Assembly: GCF_950295315.1 (NCBI RefSeq)
Contig: NC_080175.1
Coordinates: forward strand, 82,463,566 to 82,527,565
Length of the DNA: 64,000 bases
Source: Erinaceus europaeus
Taxonomy: Eukaryota > Chordata > Mammalia > Eulipotyphla > Erinaceidae
Direction of reading: 5' to 3'
Shown: positions 20,990 to 32,795 of the stretch, piece after piece
Numbering within the stretch: the first letter of the stretch is position 1
Layout of the letters: each line of letters starts with the position of its first letter
Program-made: the position numbers and the translations under genes
The notes under the pieces: model-generated
The model's input: only the letters and a program-made list of their open reading frames with translations
Database searches by the model: none
Told to the model about the DNA's origin: nothing

Positions 20990-21152
20990 CTCACATATAA
21001 AACTTGCATCACTAATTCATGTCTCCTAAAGCATCTAAGTATATAAAACACACCTCACATGAATGCATGCATTGCATATGAATTGAATAATGTAACAACA
21101 TATTTGAAGGGTTATACACTACATGAACAACAGTGAATATGCACAGAAAGTT

Positions 21153-21365
21153 TGGTGAGAGGGATGCACCTGGTTGAGCACACATATTACAATGTGCAAG
21201 GACCCAGGTTTGAGCCCCCAGTCCCCACCTGCAGGGGGAAGCTTCATGAGAGGTGAAACAGGGCTGCAGGTATCTCTCTGCCTCTCTCCCTCTCTATCAC
21301 CCCCTTCCCTCTCAGTATATGGTTGTCTTTATCCAGTAAGTAAATAAAGATAATTTTCTTAATTT
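21153..21365 (+). mobile_element. SINE family A
   Basis: The copy has 'gatgcacctggttgagcaca', 'aggtttgagcccccagtccc' and 'cacctgcagggggaagcttc', and ends in 'agtaagtaaataaagataat'. Confidence 0.9.
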
Positions 21366-22965
21366 AAAAATTGGTGAGTTCTAGAGTGAGAATTGTCCAA
21401 TGTTCTAACACTGATCTATAATGTAAAATATATTTAAAAATGTATTAATGTTGGTATAATTAAAATAAGACAATACAGTTTGAAAGCCAGTTCATTAGGG
21501 AAAAAAAAGTACTCATCAAGGTAAGTACTTTGGAGAAAATGTAGAGATAGCAAGTTATATATAATAAAATGCTCAGGGCAGAAAACAGTGAAAGAAGAGA
21601 ATCTTCTTTATATAACAGTAAATTAGAGTTTTTAATCCTCTCCACAGAGGTTTAATAACAGATCCTGACTAAATTATCAGGAGTCAGCCTGACTCTAAAT
21701 GATCCATCAGTCTGTGCCCATCACTAGCCTCTTATTACATACTTCAGCTTAAAATACCCTAGGATATATTTATCTTTAACAGTGGAAAAGTTCAGGGTTA
21801 ACATAAGAGATTAGTTACTTCTATACTCATTTAGCTAGCACTTAATATGGCAAAGTAGCAATTTAATAAATGGTACCCTAGAGGCCTAAATTTTAATACA
21901 TTTTCTATAAGTGATTAAATTAATTTCAGAATGTAGTTAATAAGACACAAGTCATTATTTCAATGTTCCTATAAATTGTAAAATGAGTTAAACTTTCTTA
22001 ACAAATTCAGCAGAAACATATGTGTTATGTGTGTGTTTGAATTACATCTTGCACATTAACAGTTAAATTTCATTAGAACTCTTTGTTGGCAAATATTTTC
22101 AAGCTAATAATTTGTTAGAACTATTTAAGTAGTATGAAAAATCACATTACTAGCCTCATGCTCTCAATATTATCGTACATGCCAGACAGAATCCCTGAAT
22201 CACATAAACTTATTTTTCCACTGTGTCACCTCCTAGGCTAGTAAGTGTATTTTTTTAAATACTTAATGGGATATACATTCTGCCATTATTTCTCTCTAGA
22301 AACCTCAAGTGTATTGATTGTTGTTTGATATATTTTTAACTATGAAACAATTCCTTCTACTTGCCTTTTTTGGGGGGGGCAATGACTCTATATTAATTTT
22401 TATCTGAGAATGTTTTAGTGTTTTTTTATAATTACTATTTTCTCAAAATAAGTTAAACAGTGCTTTGTGGACCAAGTTATGTGCACAGTATTGGAAAGCA
22501 GTGTTTGTTTCCTGGGAGTCACTGTGTGGGTGAAGAAAACAACCTGTCCCTCCATAATTCATACTCAACTCAAGGTGTTAGGGTCTACATGAAAATGCTC
22601 ACAAAGACTGCCATGTTCAGCAACCAAGCATGCAGGCAGGAGGACAATATGTTCTTGACATTCTTCCTAATAAATAATTCCTAAATGTGATCTAGGACTC
22701 TTCTGTTCTTCCAGTAACTTCACTCTAAACTTAGAACAAACTTATGGTTCCATACAAATTCTTTGTTATTTTCCTCCTTGGAAAAAGAAAAAAAAAAAGC
22801 TTCTTCTGTTTTTATAGTTACATAAAGCTATCAGCCTTTGTAATCTTGCAATTTTGATGATTTTTTTCCCAACTACTAAAAGATACTAATGCATCACATA
22901 GAAAACATCAAATGACTTTTCTAAAAATTGACTATATATTTTAAGAGAGAGAAAAAGCGGCGATA
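21366..22965. other. Unrecognised unique DNA
   Basis: AT-rich DNA without SINE or LINE landmarks. A 74-codon frame at 22460-22684 has no recognisable domain. Confidence 0.45.
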
Positions 22966-22974
22966 GATAGATGG

Positions 22975-23023
<49 letters not shown>

Positions 23024-23030
23024 GATAGAT
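22966..23030. repeat. (GATA)n microsatellite
   Basis: About 15 GATA units next to a GA-rich run, possibly the tail of an eroded minus-strand SINE. Confidence 0.95.
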
Positions 23031-23187
23031 GCCAGAGAACTGTTAAGCAATATGTTGTTAAGATTAAGCTCAGGGCCTCACACCTTCCTTCATTATTGAC
23101 TTCACAAATTATGAATCCTGTAGTTCACTGTAACAAACAGAAGATGAAGGATGGATATTGATAAACACTTCAACTAAAGGGCAGTAA

Positions 23188-23275
23188 AGTCTTTACAGCA
23201 GTGCAGTTGACTGAAGGATCTGCATGTGTGAGACCCTGAGTTTAATCCCTAGCTCTACATATTACTCAACAATTC
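23188..23275 (+). mobile_element. SINE family D fragment
   Basis: It resembles the cleaner copy at 63092: 'agcagtgcagttgactgaag', 'gcatgtgtgagaccctgagt' and 'ttaatccctagctctac'. Old and without a tail. Confidence 0.45.
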
Positions 23276-23865
23276 ACATTCCTAGAAGGAATTTCTTGTC
23301 TGTCTTTTGGTAGCTGAAATTTTCTTACGCTATATAACCTAATATAGATTAAGCTCTTTAGGGTAATTTGAAGGTACCCTCTATACTTTTAATCCTATGT
23401 ACCTATATATTTCAAATTATGTTGCAAGTTTTTATATTAATCTATAGTTCCTAGGTTGTTAGCTTCTTAAACAAAGACTGTACCTTAGTTTCCCTATAAT
23501 TTCAGTGCTGGAGGCTGATAAGTCAGTGAACCATGATATAGTTCCAAAATATTACACCTCTTTTAATAATATCAACACATATCATTCCAGTTTTGTGTAT
23601 AATAACTTAATCCATGCAACAGCACTAGTTTGACTAATTTTCTTATTTCAAACAACTATCAAAATTAATTCTGACCTACCAAGGCACACAGAGTGATGTA
23701 TTAGACATTGTACATAAAATATTTTTGAAAGGCCTCATGCTCTCATGTGAAAGTTTAGGTTTTACAGAATTTTTAAGTGGTTAGCATTCCAATTAATTCT
23801 TACTTTCCCTGTAGGAACTACACTATAGGAGTTAAACATAGTTATTATAATGTGCGCACACAGCC
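23276..23865. other. Unrecognised unique DNA
   Basis: AT-rich, no landmarks. Confidence 0.4.
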
Positions 23866-24049
23866 CCCAGTTTATTCGATGGGACAGAAAGAAATTGAGA
23901 GGGGAGGAGGAGGAGGAAGAAAGACACCTGCAGACCAGCTTCAAGGATCCTAAAGCGTCCTGCTGCAGGCGGGGAACAGGGGTTCCAACCCAGGTCCTTC
24001 CTGGTGCTTGAGAAGATGTGCATTTAACCTGTTGTGCCACTGGCCAGCC
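23866..24049 (-). mobile_element. SINE of family A/B type
   Basis: The minus-strand copy keeps 'gaaattgagaggggaggagg', 'agacacctgcagaccagctt', 'caacccaggtccttcctggt' and 'ttaacctgttgtgccactgg'. It mixes features of families A and B, with a short rearrangement near 23945-23960. Confidence 0.75.
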
Positions 24050-25555
24050 CTGACACAGTTATTAAAAATTAAATTGAGGGGAAAATCTAATGATCTATAC
24101 AAATGTGAAAGTGGTATGGGTCATAACAAATTATAGTATTTTTAAATTATAATATTTTTTCTAACATCTAATTTGGTAAAAAAAATATATGCATCTTAAA
24201 ATGCAGTGCATGTTGTTGTGGGAACAAAGTGACAAATAATTTCTCTGATGTATTTGCTCTAAAGCACTGAATGGTAGTTTCACTTGCTTGAGAGAGAGGT
24301 TGAAATGAAGGTGTGTTAAGTTATCTTTGTCTGACATTCAAGTGGAGGCATTGCTGTATCTTATATAACTTGATCTTAAAAGAATTACAGTTTCTAAAGC
24401 TATTTTCTCTTAGGAAAGACTCTGATATAAAATGAAAAATTGATTATTGGCCTCAATTCTCCTCTTAACCCTTATCAGCACAGTGTAATCTTTTGAAAAA
24501 TCAGTTTTCATCTTATTTAGAAGTTTTTTTCATAAAAGACAAATAAATAAATAGTCTGAGAATGGAAAGGATTATTTTTAATTTTATTGTAAAAGTGTAT
24601 AATTTTAGCCACATTTTAATACATCTTATGTAACAAAGGCTTACATTTTTTCTAAACCTTCAAACTCATTTGAAATCATTTTAAATAAGGTTTATGAATA
24701 GTTTAGAATAAAATAACAAAATGGATAATTTAATCTATTAAATTCAATTTTTCCACACATATACCATATATAAATACTTATATATATGAAAATATGTAGA
24801 TTTATAGTACTTTTAGTTAGTGGAAGAGAGCTGTGGTACAATGCTTGAATTATACCATAACCACAATGCCCACAAGCAATATACACCACGTAAATATATA
24901 CATGTGTCTTTTAAATAGCATTTATTATTATTCAACAAAAAAGCAGTAATTCTACTTGGAAAAGGTTTATCAGCCTCAGTTTTACTACAGAGGAAGCAAG
25001 GCTGTGAAGGGACACATTGGGAAGCATTAAATGAATCAGGTGCAGAAGGAATAAGTTTCTTGGTTCCACAGGAAAAACAAAGATCCAGAGTCTATCTGGT
25101 CACAGTTCTGGAAGCATCATAAATAACATAAAAAAATGAACATGTTTATGTAGTAAGTATAATGTTCCTAAATGTAAGCAGGTGATATTAATTTATACAG
25201 ATACATTTATGTAGCAGACATGTCATACCTAGTTAAGGAAGTCACATAATTGGTGAATATACAAGTGAAATTCCATGATGGCTACCTTAAATCTGTGATT
25301 TATAAAAAGATGCCTCTTTAGAATAAGTTTGCTAAGTTTCCTTCATCATCATCTGCTACAAGAAGACATTCAAAACAATTTATACCGTTTAATAAAAATG
25401 TCAACATGAACATTTAATCTAGTTAGTTATGTAACTATATCTCTTATATAACTTATATAACTACATTTACTTTTTATTAGGGAGTGATCTTTCACATTTC
25501 TTTTGACAGCTATTAAACAGTTTTAAAAAATTCTAAAACCTACAGAAAAAAATCT
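24050..25555. other. Unrecognised unique DNA
   Basis: About 1.5 kb of AT-rich DNA with short TA runs near 24770-24790. No repeat family or gene recognised. Confidence 0.45.
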
Positions 25556-25785
25556 CTAGTGAAGAGTAAATAACAGATGGCCTCACTTATATGGAGGACT
25601 TAATAAATATGGACAGGGAAGGAGAAACAGAGTGAAATGTGAACTGAGTGTGGTGTACTGCATCAAAGCAAGTAACTCTGGGGAAGGAGGGTGAAGGAGG
25701 GATGGAAGAGAAAGTTGAGTTCCTACTGAGTAATGAAATTACACTCATGTGACAATGACTGCACTGTCGAACATTAACCCCTCAA
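25556..25785 (+). mobile_element. L1 3'-end relic
   Basis: 'atggcctcacttatatggag' and 'tgtggtgtactgcatcaaag' match the stretch after the ORF2 end in other copies (for example 34270-34375). Diverged. Confidence 0.5.
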
Positions 25786-25821
25786 TTAATATATATATAT
25801 GTATGTATATATATTAGTTAG

Positions 25822-25866
<45 letters not shown>
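25786..25866. repeat. (TA)n microsatellite
   Basis: Two TA tracts separated by a short TGTATG/TTAG interruption, directly after the L1 relic. Confidence 0.9.
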
Positions 25867-25869
<3 letters not shown>

Positions 25870-26350
25870 TTTTAAGACTCTAAAGTCTCAACAAGTCTAG
25901 TAATCTTTTTTATTTTAGCTGTAATTACAGACTGGGTTACAAGATTCCATCTTTGTTCACTTTTGTTATCCTTTTGATGTCTCCCCATTCATTAAATTGG
26001 CAAAGAAGAATAAGTTTCCTCACTAACCAAAATGAAATTCAATTAGAGTTCTACCTGAATGCTCAGATGCATTTCCAATTTAAACCTACTATACAATGCT
26101 GAATTATCTTTCTGTTTTCTAATAAGTAAACTACTCCAAGTTTTAATCAAGAGAACAATGCATGAGTTAGTAATTCAAACACTTTTTGTATGTGCTTTAT
26201 TTCTACTTAAATACGTATTATCAATAAACTTATCTTGAAAATTTGCCAGCTTCCATTTTAATAACGCCTTTTTAAAATGTGAACAGAGGACCTAAAATCA
26301 AACATCTCATTAGAATGATCATCACAAACATCATTTAGAAGATTTCATTT
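25870..26350. other. Unrecognised unique DNA
   Basis: AT-rich, no landmarks. Confidence 0.4.
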
Positions 26351-26351
26351 A

Positions 26352-26556
26352 GGGTCTACATGGTTGTAAACATGGTTAAGCAAACACACTACAATGCACA
26401 AGGACCCAGTTCAAGGCCCCTGCCTCCATGTGCAGGGGGTGGGGGGAACTTCATTAATGGTGAAGCAGCAATGCAGCTGTCCTCCCTCTTTCCTCTTTAT
26501 CCCCTCTTCCCTCTTGAATGCTCTCTTTCTTTATCCAATAAACAGTACATTACATA
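26352..26556 (+). mobile_element. SINE family A, diverged
   Basis: It keeps 'acactacaatgcacaaggac', 'tgtgcagggggt' and a tail 'tatccaataaacagtac'. Confidence 0.75.
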
Positions 26557-26645
26557 TACCAGAGAACTGAACAGCTCTGGTTTACATGGTGGGACAGGGT
26601 ATTAAACCTGTGGTATCAGAGCCTCAGGCGTGAGAGTATCTTTGC

Positions 26646-27376
26646 GAGGAATCACATCATTGCAAGACTGGCCAGCTCCTCATGGGGCGCGAGCGCTTCC
26701 ACACTACGATCATCCTCTCTGGCATTATGCTATTCCACTGCAGAATACTGTGCCCCAGGATGGTTCCGTAGCCCCCATGTCCACTTGGCTGATTCCAAAT
26801 TATATTCCTCCATGAGGATAATTTCTGGAACCATCCGTTCCACCCTGTTTCCATGGCTGCCAGTTCTTAGCAACATCGCCCCGCCAGATATTCGTCGGGA
26901 TGTGGCATCATCTAAGTTCATTTCCCACGTCTATGCTCGACCGGACCTGCCAATATACGCAGATATCTTCACCCACCCTGTCCAACGCTTGACATTTCAT
27001 CACCCAATCTGGTCCCCTACGCCTACACTGAACTTCTCTGTTCCAGTCTCTTGGAAACAGAGTTGGCAGTCAGCTGAGGTAAAGAACAAACACCTCATCA
27101 CAGACCCCTGCAAGCGTCAACCCGGCTTTGACCTAGCACGTTATGATTGGGCCCTCCTCAATCGCTATCGAACAGGCCATGGCCGGTGCGCCGCTATGTT
27201 CCATCGCTGGGGAGCCAGACCCGAACTGCCCCTGCTGCTCCAGACAGACTATGACCCACATAGTCAACGACTGCCACCTCTCCAGATTCAAAGGAGCTCT
27301 CGAAACTTTACATCAGGCTCAACCTGACACTGTTGACTGGCTACGGAAGAAGGGCAAATGCTAGAAGAACAAGAAC
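26646..27376 (+). mobile_element. Vingi-type LINE, 3' fragment (second copy)
   Basis: It covers the thumb and C-terminal domain only, the same interval as about 6136-6858 of the first copy. By eye the two agree closely, differing by scattered mostly C/T changes and two small indels. This copy keeps the 4 bases lost in the first copy near 26855 and lacks 5 bases near 27217, which breaks the frame in the Cys/His domain. Stop TAG is at 27362-27364, followed by AAGAACAAGAA. Confidence 0.88.
26785..27364 (+). pseudogene. Vingi ORF C-terminal part, frameshifted
   Basis: The first frame (to about 27327) reads SKLYSSMRIISGTIRSTLF and PPDIRRDVASSKFISHVYAR. After the 5-base loss near 27217 the second frame (27143-27364) carries the CPCCSRQTMTHIVNDCHLSR segment, where the expected Gly of Cys-Pro-Cys-Gly is Cys, a G-to-T change relative to the first copy. 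It cannot produce an active protein. Confidence 0.85.
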
Positions 27377-27395
27377 TATACTATCTAACACCACT

Positions 27396-28120
27396 CCATA
27401 AGATATTTTATTTTTTTGTTAATTTTATGCTCTACTATAATATAAATTGGCTTTCAAACATTTCCACAGCAAAGGTGACTGATGTCAATAGGAGTTTAGT
27501 TAAATGAGATGTTAAACGCTAAATTGAAACTTGGATTTTAAATAAAATCACAAAACTAATTGAAAATTAAAAAAAAATTATTTTACTGGATAGCAGAACA
27601 GCTGTTGCTTACTTTTATCCCCCTATTGTTGAATTAGAAGAACAACTTGCTTGAGACTGTCACTTCAAACTTTGGTTTGTATTTCCTTCAAATGTGTCTT
27701 TCCTGGAGACGTAGAATAGATAGATCTCGCTTTTTAATCCATCCAGTTGCTCAGGTCTTTTGATTCATGAATGTAAGCTATTCACATTTAGGGTGCTTAT
27801 TGATATAGGTATATTACCTGAATAGATTACTGTTTTGAGGTTGCTTCATGTCTCCGTTCTTTTCTTGTTTGTTTTTATCTGTCACTTTTTGTGGATATTT
27901 ATCTATAATGGTCTCATCTACTGCATTTGTACTTCCCATCAACTTCTGTTCTGTATTTTCTTCTGTAGTTGCCATAGGAGTTGTGTCTTACACACTAAAA
28001 ACAGAGGTTAGATACCATGAAATAGGTGGCAAGAATTTAACTGTTTGCACGTTGCAGGCCAAAGCCTTTTCCATCTTTGGCAAGGAGAGAGCTAACCATC
28101 TCTTCATTCATGCACTATAA
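27396..28120. other. AT-rich DNA, possibly with an old antisense L1 piece
   Basis: At about 27735-27850 the phrases 'tttttaatccatccagttgc' and 'gtcttttgattcatgaatgt' resemble antisense L1 ORF2 sequence common in mammals. The rest is unrecognised. A 90-codon frame at 27848-28120 is hydrophobic at its start but shows no known domain. Confidence 0.35.
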
Positions 28121-28589
28121 CATAGTTAATTTGAAATTTCATATTTCAAAATTAAAATTAGCTGAAATTCTACATAATACCTCAAGTCAAATATGCAAAG
28201 TCCAGTAACTTTAACTAATGTCAGTAATGGCAATGTTATCCTTCAATCTAAAGTCTGTGATATCCTTCCCTAACCCAGGTAAAACAAATCAATTTTTTAA
28301 ATCAGATGCTAATAATAATCCACTGAAACTTTCTGCCAACTGTTTTGAATTGGAAGCATCTTCAATTTTCTGTGTTCTGAAAGAAAATTATAGTGTGACT
28401 GATGAACATTTTTACTATAGGTCTGATCCAGGTCTGGTTCTACATCTATGCTTCATTTGCCATCCTTCTGTCAGTAAATGCATAATGGAAGAGTCAGGAG
28501 AGAGATGCTCAAATCAAAAAATCTACAATGTGAAAGGAATTGAGGAATGATACTGTTGAACATCTGGTGCAACTTCATTGGATAATGGT
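28121..28589. other. Unique DNA with a 110-codon frame
   Basis: A frame at 28218-28550 is the longest non-repeat frame nearby. Its product has no signal peptide or domain that I recognise, and nothing upstream suggests a promoter. Probably chance. Confidence 0.35.
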
Positions 28590-28985
28590 TACTGAGATGC
28601 CAACCAGCCTGTAGGATAGTAGTAGTTCCTGAAAGGTACACAGAGTCGCAGATCCTACCATGATTCCATCCTGACTTCCCTGTGCAGACGGCCTGTAGTC
28701 TTACCTCTGCACAACCCTACCCCACTAGGGACAGAAGGAAACAGGCTGGGAGTACGAAATGACTGGCCAATGTCCATGTCCAGCGAAGAAATAACTACAG
28801 AAGCCAGACCTTCCACCTTCTGTACCCCGTAACGTATTTTGGTCCATACTCCCAGAGAGATAAAGAATAGGGAAGATTCCACTGGAGGGTATGGAACATG
28901 GTGGAAGAAACTGAATGGGATTATTTATAATAATCAGTTATCTTACAATCCTGTGAACTATTATTGTCACTAATAAAAATTAAAG
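28590..28985 (+). mobile_element. L1 3'-UTR end (type I)
   Basis: Landmarks 'ccaccttctgtaccccgtaa', 'ggtccatactcccagagaga' and 'taaagaatagggaag' are in the usual order. 5'-truncated and diverged. Confidence 0.7.
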
Positions 28986-30140
28986 TAAATAATACATAGA
29001 GTATTTATGGGGTACTAGAGCATATTATGTACTAAAAGCACAAAAATTAGTATGATTCTTTTATACCTTTAGGAGTCTACATGTCCTAAAGAGTATCAAC
29101 CACCAAGCAGATAAACACAATGATGTCAGACGAGATGGTGCGTGTCCAGGGTGTATAGCTGTGGACCACAATGATATCTAAGTCTTGAAATGACGTTTGT
29201 ATTGATAGTTCAAACTGTTGATCAAGATCTTCAAAATATAGTTTTTTTCCACAGTTTCACCCGACATAGCTTCTAAATTCTAAAATAAAATCAAAGTATC
29301 AACCTCAGAGACCTGGTGAAATTAAAAATTACTGTCCAAGATTTTGCTCAGGACTGTCAGGCACTCACCTCTGCTCTCATTTTCTTGGCCAATACAATAA
29401 ATTACAGGCCAAATAAGACCTACATATAGCAGAACAGTACACTCATTTCTGGAGAAAAAAAAAAAAAACATAGTCAAAGCAGCAATCAGGAAGCAAGGTA
29501 CTATATGAATGTTCCATATATTTGAAACTCAGGCGGAAACATCAGATAATACATCGTTACTGAGGACAATAATGAATCATACTCATATAATCTATCAATA
29601 TAAAATCTTTATCTTTTCATGTCTAATTTTATCCTCCAAAAGATATTATAATCAAAACCCTACACATGTCTGTTAATGGTCATGTTTCTAAAATTTACTG
29701 GGTCCTATCAATATACCCAGAGCTACATTCTGCAGTCTGATTTTGATCAAGCAACATTGTTTCCAAGACTTAATGTCATCCCATTGCTACATCTTCTTTA
29801 CTTTCCCATTGTCTTTTCATCCAAGTTCATAAACATTTATAGTTTGATAGTATGAAGGAGTATTGACATTTTTTAACTACCTAGTCCTAAATTTGTTATT
29901 TTTTCTAGTTGCCTTCCTGTCACTTTTCAATAAGTTAGCAGAAATTATTGTTCATTTTATATAGTCATTACTGTTACTTTGTTGGCAAAACTATGTCCTT
30001 TAAATAAAATTCCTTAACTTAATAATCCAAACCCATAACCTTTATTATATCCTAAAATCAATTAGCTACTGAGGTTTATTCACTCTGTTGTGCTATGTCT
30101 TTTTTAAAATCCATCAGCTTATATTAATTATATATTATAT
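28986..30140. other. Unrecognised unique DNA
   Basis: AT-rich, with an A run at about 29456-29468. No repeat or gene recognised. Confidence 0.45.
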
Positions 30141-30144
30141 ATTA

Positions 30145-30385
30145 TTTATTTTTGTGAAATCTGGGCCTTGTACATTCATGATTTTAGCATTCCAGGACAC
30201 TATTTTGCTTAGAGACAAATAGAGAGATATACAGATAAAGAGAGAGACAACAAGAGACCACAACACTGAGGTTTCACCCATTGCCATAGCATTTCCCATG
30301 TGGTTCCAAGCTTGACCCTCGGTGATGTGAATGAAAATGCAGGCCTATTACCAAATAGACTTTACTCTGGTCTTCTATCTATATA
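30145..30385 (-). mobile_element. Old SINE family E
   Basis: It shares 'atttcccatgtggt' and a GA-rich body with the copy at 51325-51553. Both read as minus-strand copies of an old tRNA-derived SINE with an 'agatagctcacc'-like start. Confidence 0.4.
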
Positions 30386-30607
30386 TTAGTATAACTGACT
30401 TGTATCTCTAACAGTGCATTACATTTTTACAGACTCATTCATAGACCCACTGTTATTTTGAATAGCCACAATAATGACCCTATAAATGAAATAACAAGGT
30501 CATTTATTTAGTGCTATTTGCTAGATACTGCTCTAAATGGTTTTCATATATTATATTTAATTAATGTAATCTTCTAAATAATTATGTGAGGTATTTACTA
30601 TTAATAC
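30386..30607. other. Unique DNA
   Basis: AT-rich, no landmarks. Confidence 0.35.
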
Positions 30608-30725
30608 TTCAGTTATGGGTCAGAGAGATAAACTTTGTACCATACAGAAGTGACTCAGTACTAAGATAAACTGGTGCAATAGTGTCTCCCCTCTCTCTGT
30701 CTTACTATTTGAATGAAAAATAAGC
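30608..30725 (+). mobile_element. SINE family C, eroded
   Basis: 'gggtcagagagataaacttt' and a late C/T run 'ctcccctctctctgtcttac' suggest an old family C copy. The B box is lost. Confidence 0.4.
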
Positions 30726-32079
30726 AATTGTCACAGATGTGGTGAAATCATATACGAGTGAGGCTCTGGGTACAGGAAGAAAAACTCAATAGTTCCAAGT
30801 AAACTAAGTTTGAGGGGTCCATGTCACAATAGCCCCAAACTGCAAGATACCATAGTTTATTATTTCCGTACTGCAAACGAAAATTCTAATGGTGCCATTC
30901 TCTTCAAGTTTAAAAAGCATTTCTATCTTGGCTCTACATACAAGGAGTTGAAAGTTTCTCTTCTGTTTACATTATACCTTACAACCTTTTCTTTTACTGC
31001 TTAGGAAAATCTGTGATGAGAGGTGATTTCCTTCACTGCCATAATCATCTCCATGTTTTGTTATTCTTCTCTGGAATTCTCTTTTCTTTACCCTATCCAC
31101 CTGCTAACATTTATTTAGCATTTAGATACCAAAGGAATCACACTTTCTGTGAAACTCCTATGTAGAGAGTTTATATTTCTCTTGTATATTTTTATGAAGT
31201 CTTTCATATGTTTTAACATAAAGATCTCACATTATTTAATTTGATGTCTTTCGTTCTGATATACCAGGCCTTAATCTTTGTAAAGATGGAGACCTTATAA
31301 TTCACCTGTAGCCCACAAGCTTAAAGTATAGTTCTTATGAGTACTTAACAGACGTTAAGGAAAACTATTATTTTGGAAATAAGGAAGTAAAAGAAGGTAG
31401 GGTATAAGAATCAAAATAAAATTCTAAATTATATGGTATTTTGAAAATTCACAGAAGTTGTTTTATCATATTAAATGTGGTTCTGAAAACAATCACAAAC
31501 ACAATAGCCATAAATGTCGATGAAGATAATTAGTAGATATCTGGGTAGATGTAGGGTAAAAAAAAAAAAAAAAAAAAGACAGTTGTTTAAAAGTTTTCTA
31601 TTTCAGAGTGCAGGTTAGTCTAGCAAGAAGTATGTGTTGTTTGACTGACCAGGATCACAAACATCAGTCATCTAGGAGTTGGCCAAAGGATACCAACATA
31701 TGTCATCTTCAGATGAGAGAGAGACTGCCAGGATCAGTTCTGGTTTCTAGTTCTTGGCAACACTTTGTGAAACCCATCCTGGTACTCTTTAGAGTTGCTA
31801 GTCTCCAACCTGCTGTGCGTCAGGGACTGAACTAATTCCACCTGGACTTCTCTACTGTCTTGCTTCCCAGCAAAATTAGGTCTTCTTATCTTCTTTTAAC
31901 ATCTCTACCAGTAGCAGAATGAAAAAATACCACAGATAATACTGACTATATTGGTCATTTAGAAAACAAGTTTTTAAAGAAAACCACGATAGTTAAATGA
32001 AATCATGTATTTCCTAGGTTGGCATAAATCTGGTGATGATAAGAAAAATAAAACATTGTTTTTCAATGGATCAGTAAAA
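30726..32079. other. Unrecognised unique DNA
   Basis: About 1.35 kb with a pure A run at 31559-31577. A 75-codon frame at 31608-31835 follows the A run and has no recognisable domain. Confidence 0.45.
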
Positions 32080-32096
32080 AGAAATGTATGTTTTCT

Positions 32097-32169
32097 TTCT
32101 TTTAAAGAAAGATTTTATTTATTTTTTGGATAGAGACAGAGAGAAATTGAGTGGGGAGGAAGAGAGAGG

Positions 32170-32203
<34 letters not shown>

Positions 32204-32312
32204 CCTGCAGCACTGCTTTGCCATCGAGATTTCCCCCTGCAGGTGGGAACCATGGGCTTGACTGTGCATCCTTGTGTACTTAACTAGGTGTACCACCAAC
32301 CAGCTGGCCCCT
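32097..32312 (-). mobile_element. SINE family A with target duplication
   Basis: The minus-strand copy has 'ttattttttggatagagaca', a long GA run, 'tttccccctgcaggtgggaa' and 'taactaggtgtaccaccaac'. A 17-bp repeat (agaaat, g or t, tatgttttct) flanks it at 32080-32096 and 32313-32329 with one mismatch. Confidence 0.9.
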
Positions 32313-32579
32313 AGAAATTTATGTTTTCTAAGCTATGCATCTCTGTTGGTGAAAAAATATGAGAAAAATATGTTACTGTAAAAAAAATTAGTAAGTTCTA
32401 GTAGTAAAAAAAAAAAAGCTTGTGTCTATATTTTCAAGCAAGTAACTTCAATATTTCTGTATAAATGATTATATCCATATCCAAGTCTTTACCCAAATAT
32501 GCTGTAAATGCCAGCAGGGAAAGAAGAAAAGGTATCATCCATCTTATAACTGGGATGTATTACACTTAAAAATACTTTT

Positions 32580-32795
32580 TTATGAGGGGGTTATTGCTTT
32601 ATAGTGAATTCATTGAGGTATGAGTACAATTTCATTATGCACAAAGACTCCACAATTCTCTTTCACCCTCCTTCCTCATCCTTCCTTAAGAGTCTTTTAC
32701 TTTAATGCCATACGCCATACCTAGTCCACATTTCACCCTGTCCTCGTTTATTATGTCCCGCTTATAAGTGAGATCATTGTTATTTTCCCTTCTCT
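32580..32795 (-). mobile_element. L1 3'-end relic (type II)
   Basis: 'gggggttattgctttatagt', a 'tacctagtccacatttcacc' area and 'cttataagtgagatcatt' parallel the antisense 3' ends at 40200-40450 and 60585-60955. Confidence 0.55.

Larger units (their letters stand above)
26557..27395 (-). mobile_element. SINE family C split by a Vingi insertion
   Basis: Left part 26557-26645 ('cagctctggtttacatggtg', 'ggtattaaacctgtggtatc', 'cctcaggcgtgagagtatct') and a short right part 27377-27395 ('aactatactatctaac') read as one minus-strand family C copy. The Vingi element lies between them. Confidence 0.65.

Noticed and set aside
22966..23030. CRISPR-like array
   Set aside because: Uninterrupted 4-base GATA units with no spacers, in a mammalian repeat setting.
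28218..28550. A 110-codon frame in unique DNA
   Set aside because: No recognisable domain and no supporting signals. Frames of this size occur by chance in 64 kb.
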